From Pseudomonadota bacterium (GTDB lineage Bacteria; Myxococcota; Myxococcia; Myxococcales; Myxococcaceae): a DNA stretch of 64,000 bases. Location of the stretch: assembly GCA_023423535.1 (NCBI GenBank), contig JAFAFL010000151.1:1-64000 (forward strand), given 5' to 3'. The notes below the pieces were generated by a model. It was not told where the DNA came from. It was given only the letters and a program-made list of their open reading frames with translations, and did no database searches. Positions 45,847-52,680 of this stretch are shown here, one piece after another; the first letter of the stretch is position 1; every line of letters starts with the position of its first letter. The translations under genes and the position numbers were made by a program.

Positions 45847-47040
45847 CTACGCCTCCCGTTCGCGAGGCCCCCAGCCCAGCGGCCGCCGCTCGCGCTTGTC
45901 ACCCCGCGAAGCCGCGCGCTTGTCGAGCTGCCGCAGCTCCATCGTGCGCTGCACGTCCTGTTGCCGCAGCACGCCGACGACGAAGCCGTTCTCCACCACC
46001 GGAAGCTGCGACGCGCGCGAGCCGTAGAGCTTCTTCACGCCCGCCCACGCCTCTTCATCCACGCCGAGCGGGGTGACCTTCGCCGCGAGCTCCCGCGCGC
46101 GCTTCTGCAGTCGCATCGCTTCAGGCACGCGCCGCACGATGTCCAGCGTCACCACGCCCTCCACGCCGCCCATCCCGTCGCCGACGGGCAGCGCGGTGCG
46201 ACGTTCGAACTGCATGCGCCGGATGATGTCCTCGGCGGTGGCGTGAGGAGAGAGCGGACTGACCGGATCGCTCATCAGGTCGCGGACGGTCAGGCCCTCG
46301 AGCGCGTCCTCGACGACGACGGAGCGGCGTTCGCCCTCGGCGCCCATGAAGACGAACAGCGCGACGATCACGAGGAGAAAGTTCCCGCTGAAGAGCCCGA
46401 GCATGCCGAAGAGCACCGCGAAGCCCTTGCCCAGCGAGCCCGCCACGTGCGTTGCGCGGACCTTGCCCAGCCGGCCCTGCAGCGCCGAGCGAACGATGCG
46501 GCCGCCATCCATCGGGAACGCGGGCAGCAGGTTGAACACGCCGAGGAACAGGTTCAGCTGCCCCAGATAGAAGATGCCGAAGCGCAGCGAGAAGAGGCCG
46601 TCGCCGCCGTCCGTCGCGGAAGGGCCCAACCCGCCGAGCAGCGCCCACACCCCGAGACACACGCCGCCGATGAGCAACGAGGTCAGCGGACCCGCGGCAG
46701 CCATGATCGCTTCGTCTCGCGGACGCGCGGGTGGACGCTCCAGCCGCGACACGCCGCCGATCATCATGAGGACGATGTCCTTCACCTCGCCGCCCTTGTG
46801 GACCGCGTAGAGCGCGTGCGCGAGCTCGTGCAGCAGCACCGACGCGAAGAGCGCGAACGCCAGCAGCAGGCCCCAGATCCACGCCGCTCCGGTCACTCCC
46901 TGCGGCGGCACGCCCGCTGCCTGGGCCGCCATGCCCACCACGTTGGCGAACACGAAGGCGAGGAACGGGAGGACGAGCAGGAAGGTGACGTGGATGCGGA
47001 TGGGGATGCCGCGGACGCTGAAGATCTTGAATGCCGTCAT
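45847..47040 (-). CDS. Site-2 protease (M50) with C-terminal CBS pair
   Basis: 397 residues. Six or so membrane helices carry the zinc motif HELAH (71-75) and the second ligand motif LLPAFPMDGGRIVRS (Asp178). Residues about 265-397 are two CBS domains (LTVRDLMSDPVSPLSPHATA; KKLYGSRASQLPVVENG), which bind adenine nucleotides and gate the protease in SpoIVFB-type members. S2P enzymes cut membrane-spanning regulators such as anti-sigma factors. The ATG at 47040 is supported by GGGGAAGG upstream. It is convergent with rlmN, with stop codons adjacent. Confidence 0.9.
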   Translation of the reverse strand: MTAFKIFSVRGIPIRIHVTFLLVLPFLAFVFANVVGMAAQAAGVPPQGVTGAAWIWGLLLAFALFASVLLHELAHALYAVHKGGEVKDIVLMMIGGVSRLERPPARPRDEAIMAAAGPLTSLLIGGVCLGVWALLGGLGPSATDGGDGLFSLRFGIFYLGQLNLFLGVFNLLPAFPMDGGRIVRSALQGRLGKVRATHVAGSLGKGFAVLFGMLGLFSGNFLLVIVALFVFMGAEGERRSVVVEDALEGLTVRDLMSDPVSPLSPHATAEDIIRRMQFERRTALPVGDGMGGVEGVVTLDIVRRVPEAMRLQKRARELAAKVTPLGVDEEAWAGVKKLYGSRASQLPVVENGFVVGVLRQQDVQRTMELRQLDKRAASRGDKRERRPLGWGPREREA

Positions 47041-47214
47041 GTGAACCTTCCCCGGGTGAGGCCTCCGCAGCCGCCTCTGCCTCTGCGCAAGTTGCGCATC
47101 CCGAAAGCTCATGGCCGCCTGTCCGCGAAGCCCACGGCCAGCGCCTGGTCGGCTGCCCGGTGCTGCGATCATCCGGTTGAAGGCCCGCGTCGGACGGGTT
47201 ACTCGCTACGGACC

Positions 47215-47406
47215 ATGAGCGTGGACGCGATCATCTGGATCGGCATTGCGGTGATCTCGTTCCTCACCGTGGCGGTGAGCGGTCCCGGCCTGTGGAGCAA
47301 CCGCTCCGACTACCCGCTCATCCAGGGCCCGTACCGCTTCGTGAAGCGGCTCATCACGGACCTGATGAAGGACCCGCCGCCGCCCTCTGGTACTCGCGAT
47401 CAGTGA
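47215..47406 (+). CDS. Small membrane protein, 63 residues
   Basis: The ATG at 47215 begins MSVDAIIWIGIAVISFLTV, a single membrane helix, then a charged cytoplasmic tail (YPLIQGPYRFVKRLITDL, end PPPPSGTRDQ). It is divergent from the site-2 protease gene and 45 bp upstream of the GST gene. The reading frame continues upstream without stop, but that part is antisense to the protease gene. The confidence that it is translated is moderate. Confidence 0.55.
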   Translation: MSVDAIIWIGIAVISFLTVAVSGPGLWSNRSDYPLIQGPYRFVKRLITDLMKDPPPPSGTRDQ

Positions 47407-47451
47407 AGGTCGCGCCCCTGACGCGGCGCAGCACGCCGGTAGATTCGGCGC

Positions 47452-48273
47452 ATGGCCACGTCACTCGCGAGCCCCGAGCGGGCGGTCCTCATCACGATCC
47501 CCATCAGCCACTTCTGTGAGAAGGCGCGCTGGGCGCTGCAACGCGCCGGCATCCCGTTCCGCGAAGAGGGACACCTCCAGATCTTCCACTACCTGCGCGT
47601 GCTCACCGCCGCCGGCAGCGTGACCGTCCCCGTGCTGCAGACCGAGCAGGAACTCGTGCGCGATTCCACCGACATCGCCAGGTGGGCGGACCGGTTCCTG
47701 CCCGCGGAGCACCGGCTCTTTCCCGAGGGGAAGCTCGGCGCGGAGGTCGCGGCGTGGGAGGAGCTGTTCGACCTCGAGATCGGCCCGCTCACCCGGCGCA
47801 TCGCCTACCAGTGGCTGCTGCCGCGGCGAGACCTCATCGAGCGCTACAACGTGGCTGGCGTTCCGAAGTGGCAGGCCGCGACGGGACTGCTGGCCCTGCC
47901 CGTTGCCGCCCTCTACCTGCGCGCGCGGAACGGCGCGTGGGCCTCGCGACTGGCGGAAGACCTCGCGACGATGGACACGCTCTTCTCGCGCGTCTCCTCG
48001 CAGCTGCAGGATGGCCGGCCCTTCATCGCCGGCGAGCGTTTCACCGCGGCGGACCTTGCGCTCGCCTCGCTCTGCGCGGTGGTGCTCCTTCCCCGCGAGT
48101 ACGGCGTGCCGCTCCCGTCGGTCGATGAGCTCCCCGAGGAGGCGCACCGTCACGTGCTCCGCTGGCGCCAGACGCCCGCCGGACGTCACGTGATGCGCCT
48201 GTACGCGGAGGAGCGACCGGTCGTGCGCGGGCGGTCGGCGGCGGAGTTCCCGCGCCACTCGTCCGCGGGCTGA
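47452..48273 (+). CDS. Glutathione S-transferase family protein
   Basis: 273 residues. The N-terminal thioredoxin-like domain has ISHFCEKARWALQRAGIPF (Cys/Ser active site with FCEKAR) and a cis-Pro strand VTVPVLQTEQE with DSTDIARWAD; the C-terminal helical domain includes FIAGERFTAADLALASL. Activity is glutathione-dependent conjugation or peroxidase; the substrate is unknown. A PFREEGH linker and a long insert (YNVAGVPKWQAATGLLALPV) separate the halves, making it larger than simple GSTs. Confidence 0.88.
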   Translation: MATSLASPERAVLITIPISHFCEKARWALQRAGIPFREEGHLQIFHYLRVLTAAGSVTVPVLQTEQELVRDSTDIARWADRFLPAEHRLFPEGKLGAEVAAWEELFDLEIGPLTRRIAYQWLLPRRDLIERYNVAGVPKWQAATGLLALPVAALYLRARNGAWASRLAEDLATMDTLFSRVSSQLQDGRPFIAGERFTAADLALASLCAVVLLPREYGVPLPSVDELPEEAHRHVLRWRQTPAGRHVMRLYAEERPVVRGRSAAEFPRHSSAG

Positions 48274-48279
48274 GGAACT

Positions 48280-49887
48280 TCAGCGGTTCGGCGGACGCGG
48301 GATGTAGCTCACCTGAGGCCCCGACGAAGGCTGCCGCTTCGGCGCGCGCGCCTCCTGCTGCGGCTGGCCAACGTGACCACGCTCTCCGCCACGGCCACCG
48401 CCATGTGGACGACGCTGACCGTGCGTGTGCGACGACCGCGCCTGCTGTGAGTCAGTCGCCCGGGGCCCCGCGTTCGACGTCCGACCGTCCGCGTTCGACG
48501 TCCCCGGGCCTGCGTTCGACGTCCCCGGGCCTGCGTTCGCCGTCCGGGGGCCTGCGTTCGCCGTCCGCGGGCCTGCGTTCGACGTCCGCGGTCCTGCGTT
48601 CGGAGTCTGCAGGGCTGCGTTAGACGTCCGCCGGTCTGCGTTCGGCGTTCGCGGGCCTCCGTTAGACGTCCGCCGGTCTGCGTTAGATGTCCGCGGACCT
48701 GCGTTAGACGCCTGCGAGCCTGCGTTAGACGTCCGAGGGCCCGCGTTAGGCGTCCGCGGACCTGCGTTAGACGTCTGCGAGCCCGCGTTCGGCGTCCGTG
48801 GACCCGCGCTGGGCGCTCGCGCCTGTGCATTCTGCGGCCGGCCGGGGCCATTCGGGGGGCCACGACGAGGTCCACGTCCACGACCCTGCGGCGGTGCGTT
48901 CTTGTCAGCCCCTGCACCCGGCGGCTTCGAGCGGGCGCCTCCACCCTGACGGAGGACGAGCGCCTCGAGCGCGCGCAGCTCGGCTTCGGCGGCATCGACT
49001 TCGGAGGAGGCGGTGGGAGCGGGCACGTGCTGGGCGGCGCTCTGCACGGCCCCAACGACATCCACCCGCTGCGGCTGGCTCCCGCGAGGCCCCTGTTGCC
49101 GCGCCCCCTGCTGCGGAGGCCTCGCGCGCTGGGGCGGCTGCGACGACTGCTGAGACGGCACGAAGTCCGGCGTGAGGTCCCGGCGCAGGTACGCGTTCCA
49201 GATCTCCCGTGAGTCGCCGTGCATGGCGCGCAGCGACGGATCGATCCCGGCGAAGAAGTTCAGGACGTTGTCGAGATCCCGCTTGAAGTACCTCTCCGCG
49301 TTGTTGTTGCGCGCGGCGGCGATGGTCTGGGGGAAGTCGATGATCGTCGGCCCGTTCCAGGCCATGAGGATGTTGTAGGGGGAGAGGTCGCCGTGGATGA
49401 GGTCGGCGCACAGCATGGCCACGATCTGCGCGCGCAGGTCGAGGTACATCGCGCGGGCCTCTTCGGCGCTCTGGGGCGGGGCCTCGATGAGCCGCGGCGC
49501 GGGATGGCCGGCGGGGTCGATGACCAGCTCCATGAGGAGGATGCCCTCGTAGAACATCACCGGCGTGGGGACGCGGACCCCGAGCGCGTGCAGCTTGAAG
49601 AGGCTGTCCGCCTCCGCCGAACGCCAGGCCTCTTCGGCGGCGGCCTGTCCGAACTTCGTGCCCTTCGCCATCGCCCGGCGGGTGCGCGAGTTCCGCACGT
49701 CGCGGCCCTCGCGGTAGCCGGCGTTGTTGGCGAAGTTTCGCTGGTGCCGCTCCTTGTAGACCTTCGCGGCCACGACCTCACCGGCGTGCTGAACGAGCCA
49801 CACCTCGGCCTCCTTGCCGCTCTTGAGCTGCCCGAGGACGGCCTCGAGGACGCCATCTTGAATGAGGGGTTCCAGCGCTTCAGACAT
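48280..49887 (-). CDS. RIO1-family kinase with long repeat tail
   Basis: 535 residues. The RIO kinase core (about 1-245) has the flexible loop VYKERHQRNFANNAGYREG, catalytic Lys42 in AAKVYKE, HGDLSPYNIL (Asp167) and the RIO metal-binding phrase IIDFPQ (Asp184). The C-terminal half is disordered: Gln/Pro/Arg runs, then 17 tandem heptads of the type GPRTSNA (362-480) and a His/Gly/Arg-rich end. RIO1 in eukaryotes and archaea acts in small-subunit ribosome maturation; bacterial homologues are poorly known. The ATG at 49887 is preferred; upstream in-frame codons are antisense to the PHP gene. The tail would suit RNA or ribosome contacts (inference). Confidence 0.83.
   Translation of the reverse strand: MSEALEPLIQDGVLEAVLGQLKSGKEAEVWLVQHAGEVVAAKVYKERHQRNFANNAGYREGRDVRNSRTRRAMAKGTKFGQAAAEEAWRSAEADSLFKLHALGVRVPTPVMFYEGILLMELVIDPAGHPAPRLIEAPPQSAEEARAMYLDLRAQIVAMLCADLIHGDLSPYNILMAWNGPTIIDFPQTIAAARNNNAERYFKRDLDNVLNFFAGIDPSLRAMHGDSREIWNAYLRRDLTPDFVPSQQSSQPPQRARPPQQGARQQGPRGSQPQRVDVVGAVQSAAQHVPAPTASSEVDAAEAELRALEALVLRQGGGARSKPPGAGADKNAPPQGRGRGPRRGPPNGPGRPQNAQARAPSAGPRTPNAGSQTSNAGPRTPNAGPRTSNAGSQASNAGPRTSNADRRTSNGGPRTPNADRRTSNAALQTPNAGPRTSNAGPRTANAGPRTANAGPGTSNAGPGTSNADGRTSNAGPRATDSQQARSSHTHGQRRPHGGGRGGERGHVGQPQQEARAPKRQPSSGPQVSYIPRPPNR
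48448..48804 (-). repeat. 21-bp minisatellite within the RIO kinase gene
   Basis: Seventeen consecutive 21-base units encode heptads such as GPRTPNA, GSQTSNA, DRRTSNA and GPGTSNA; the last is degenerate. Units differ at a few bases, so the array grew by duplication. Copy number is likely to vary between strains by slippage without frameshift, since 21 is a multiple of three. Confidence 0.85.
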
Positions 49888-49980
49888 TTCGGTCGCGGCC
49901 GCATTATCACCGCTCGGCCCTCGGCGCACCACGGACGGCTCCACGGCCGCCTGCTCACCGGGAAGCGGTAGGGTGCGCGC

Positions 49981-51552
49981 GTGCGCCTGCTGCTCCCCGT
50001 CGCCTGCCTGCTGGTCTCGCTCCCCGCTTTCTCCGCATCCCGGGTGCTGGAGGGCGAGGCGCCGGAGGAGGGCGGCGACTACTTCCACCTCGACTTCGAG
50101 GTCCCCGCGGGCACGCGCGAGATCGAGATCCGCCACGAGTCGCTCTCCTCGGCGAACGTGCTCGACTGGGGCCTGCGCGATCCGCAGCGCTTCCGAGGCT
50201 GGGGCGGCGGCAACCCGGAGGCGATCGTCATTGGCGAGAGTGCCGCGTCGCGGAGCTATCTGCCGGGCCCGCTGCCCGAAGGCACCTGGCGGATAGTCGT
50301 GGGCAAGGCGCTCATCCGCGAGCGGCCTGCGCGCTACCGGGTGGAGATTGTGCTCCGCGATGCGCCGACGCTGCCGCCGCAAGGGGAGCGGACGGCCTAT
50401 CGACACGCAGAGCCGCTGTCGCGAGAGCGTCGCTGGTACGCGGGCGACTTCCACGTGCACTCGATGGAGAGCGGCGATGCGCGTCCGACGCTCGATGCGG
50501 TGGCTGTCTTCGCGCGCGAGCGGGGCATGGACTTCGTGGCGCTCAGCGATCACAACACCACCGCGCAGCTCGACTTCATGCCGGCGGTGCAGGCCCGTCA
50601 TCCGGCGCTGCTGCTGGTGCCGAGCGTGGAGTTCACCACCGTCCGCGGCCACGCCAACGCGTTCGGAGCGACGCAGTACGTGGACCACCGGATCGGCTTC
50701 GAGGGCCGCACGCTCGCGCAGGCGGTGGAGGAGTTCCGGGCGCAGGACGCGCTCTTCACGATCAATCACCCGACGATCGACATCGGCACCGGATGCATCG
50801 GCTGCGCGTGGGAGTGGCCGGTGCCGCGCAAGGGCGTGGCGGCGGTGGAGATCGGCATCGGCGGCTGGGACGGCACCGGCGCGCTCTTCAGCGAGTCGTC
50901 GATCGCGTGGTGGGACCGGTTGCTCGACAAGGGCCTGCACCTCGCGGCGGTGGGCGGGAGCGACGACCACCGCGCCGGCGTGAACCTCAACCAGACGCAG
51001 ACCCCCATCGGCAGTCCGACGACGATGGTGCTCGCCGACGAGCTGTCGGTGCCCGCGCTCGTCGCTGCGGTGCGCGCGGGGAGGACCGTGGTGAAGCTGC
51101 GGGGGCCGGACGATCCGATGGTGGAGCTCGACGTCGCAGAGCGTGACGCGCTTCGCGTGGAGGGAGACACGGTCGTCGCGGAAGAGGCCCGCTTCACCGC
51201 GCGCGTCACCGGCGGGAAGGGCAACGTGCTTCGCTTCGTGCAGGACGGGCTCGTCGTCGCGACCGTGCCGGTGGACGCGGATCCCTTCGAGCATTCGCAC
51301 CTTCTCACTGCGCCGGCGCGCGGGGAGACGCGGCTGCGCGCGGAGGTTGTCGTCGCCAGCCGCCCGAGGACCGTCACCAGCCACCTGTGGCTCGCGCGCA
51401 CCTTCCCGCCCGAGCCCGCGGAGGAGGTGCTGCGGACGCAGCCGCTGCCCTCGTCGTGCGCGGTCGCGGGAGCGGGCTCACTCGCCGCGGCGGCGCTCGT
51501 GCTGCTGGGGATGCTGCGGCATCGAAGAGGGCAACCTGGAGTGAAGCCATGA
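49981..51552 (+). CDS. CehA/McbA-like PHP-domain metallohydrolase, secreted
   Basis: 523 residues. A signal peptide (MRLLLPVACLLVSLPAFSAS) precedes a jelly-roll domain (about 20-150) and a PHP domain (about 155-360): GDFHVHSMESGD, ALSDHNTTAQ, VPSVEFTT and HAN, NHPTIDI, GGSDDHRAG supply the metal-binding His/Asp. A C-terminal hydrophobic helix (AVAGAGSLAAAALVLLGML) followed by RHRRG may act as a surface anchor. This family hydrolyses phosphate or carbamate esters. GTG is the start; the stop overlaps the next gene by ATGA, so the two are cotranscribed. Confidence 0.85.
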   Translation: MRLLLPVACLLVSLPAFSASRVLEGEAPEEGGDYFHLDFEVPAGTREIEIRHESLSSANVLDWGLRDPQRFRGWGGGNPEAIVIGESAASRSYLPGPLPEGTWRIVVGKALIRERPARYRVEIVLRDAPTLPPQGERTAYRHAEPLSRERRWYAGDFHVHSMESGDARPTLDAVAVFARERGMDFVALSDHNTTAQLDFMPAVQARHPALLLVPSVEFTTVRGHANAFGATQYVDHRIGFEGRTLAQAVEEFRAQDALFTINHPTIDIGTGCIGCAWEWPVPRKGVAAVEIGIGGWDGTGALFSESSIAWWDRLLDKGLHLAAVGGSDDHRAGVNLNQTQTPIGSPTTMVLADELSVPALVAAVRAGRTVVKLRGPDDPMVELDVAERDALRVEGDTVVAEEARFTARVTGGKGNVLRFVQDGLVVATVPVDADPFEHSHLLTAPARGETRLRAEVVVASRPRTVTSHLWLARTFPPEPAEEVLRTQPLPSSCAVAGAGSLAAAALVLLGMLRHRRGQPGVKP

Positions 51553-52034
51553 GCCAGAAGACGTCAGCGCACCCGATTCGCCCGCTCACCGCGAAGGACC
51601 GCATCGTCGTCGAGCGGCTGCGGAAGCTGTGCCTCTCGTTCCCCGAAGCGAATGAACGGACCTCGCATGGCGAGCCGACGTGGTTCGCGGGGAAGGGGAA
51701 GGTCTTCGCCACGCTCGACAACCACCACCACGGCGCGGAGCATCTGTCGGTGTGGCTGCCGCAGCCGCCGGGTGTGCAGGAGGAACTCCTCCAGCTTTCG
51801 CCCGAGCGCTTCTTCCGGCCGCCCTACGTGGGCGCCAGCGGGTGGGTGGGGATCGTCCTCGATCAGGGGCCGGATTGGCCCCTGGTGGAGCGGCTGGTGG
51901 AGGACGCGTTCCGGCACGTGGCCACGCAGAAGCTCCGGCGCGCGCTGGAGGAACGTGCGGCTACTCCGCCCTCTTCACCACCGACCGGCACCGTCCGCAG
52001 AAGGTCTCCTGCGTCCCGTCCAGCGAAGAGATGA
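51549..52034 (+). CDS. MmcQ/YjbR family DNA-binding-fold protein
   Basis: 161 residues. The ATG overlaps the previous stop (ATGA). The family core is EANERTSHGEPTWFAGKGKVF, then HHHGAEHLSVWLPQP, and GWVGIVLDQGPDW for the last strand-helix unit. YjbR proteins have a CyaY-like fold and unknown role. The 3' end overlaps the convergent archaemetzincin gene by 74 bp, and the last 25 residues (ATPPSSPPTGTVRRRSPA) look like read-through beyond the fold, so the native end may have been moved by a mutation in a stop codon. Confidence 0.83.
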   Translation: MSQKTSAHPIRPLTAKDRIVVERLRKLCLSFPEANERTSHGEPTWFAGKGKVFATLDNHHHGAEHLSVWLPQPPGVQEELLQLSPERFFRPPYVGASGWVGIVLDQGPDWPLVERLVEDAFRHVATQKLRRALEERAATPPSSPPTGTVRRRSPASRPAKR

Positions 52035-52605
52035 GCTTCCCGCGCGCATCCCGCATCACGCACGCGAACACGTCGCAGTGATCGAGTCCGAGCGTGTGTC
52101 CCAGCTCGTGCACCGCGAGCTTGCGCAGGCGCTCGTCGAGCTTCGCGCGCTCCGGGCTGTGACGGCGGATGAGGAAGGTGGAGACCACGCAGGTTCGGCC
52201 GCCGATGATCCCCAGCCCGCCGATCCCCCAGTCCTCGATCTTCTCCTTCGTGGTCGAGATCTCCGCTTCGGTCACCAGCACCGCCTTCCACGCGCCCTCG
52301 GGGAAGTCCCGTTCGACCGAACGCAGGAGCTTCTCTGCCCGCCACCGTTTGCGCGGCGCCCAGTAGGCGTCGGGCGGTAGCTCGCGCGAGGGCTCGATGC
52401 GCGTGTCCGCGTCGTACGCACCGCGGAGTGCTTCGGCCACCAGCGCGAGCCGCTGCGCATCGACCTTGCCCATCGGCACGACCGCGATCACCCGGCGGGG
52501 CTCGCCGGCCCAGGCGGGCTGACAGCCACAGGTGAGTGAGAGCAGCGCGGCCGCGAGGAGACAGGCGCGGCCCGGCGACCACGAACGGGCGGGGAGGGCG
52601 GTCAT
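51961..52605 (-). CDS. Archaemetzincin-type zinc protease, exported
   Basis: 214 residues. The full archaemetzincin signature is present: HELGHTLGLDHC (His166, Glu167, His170, His176, Cys177), Cys182 then Met184 in CVM, and CGRC (203-206), which bind catalytic and structural zinc. A signal peptide (LLAAALLSLTCGCQPAWA) means it is exported, perhaps as a lipoprotein. Archaemetzincins occur mainly in archaea and vertebrates and in some bacteria; natural substrates are unknown. The ATG at 52605 is chosen for the signal peptide. It overlaps the YjbR gene convergently by 74 bp. Confidence 0.85.
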   Translation of the reverse strand: MTALPARSWSPGRACLLAAALLSLTCGCQPAWAGEPRRVIAVVPMGKVDAQRLALVAEALRGAYDADTRIEPSRELPPDAYWAPRKRWRAEKLLRSVERDFPEGAWKAVLVTEAEISTTKEKIEDWGIGGLGIIGGRTCVVSTFLIRRHSPERAKLDERLRKLAVHELGHTLGLDHCDVFACVMRDARGKLISSLDGTQETFCGRCRSVVKRAE

Positions 52606-52680
52606 GCTCCGCTCTCGCTGCACGAGTGGTGCCGTGCGATAACGCGCGGTCATTTCCGGCAATTTCAGCGAGGACGTCAC

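Noticed and set aside
48448..48804. Regular repeats that could suggest a CRISPR array
   Set aside because: Units of 21 bp follow each other without spacers, keep a reading frame and encode heptads in the RIO kinase tail.
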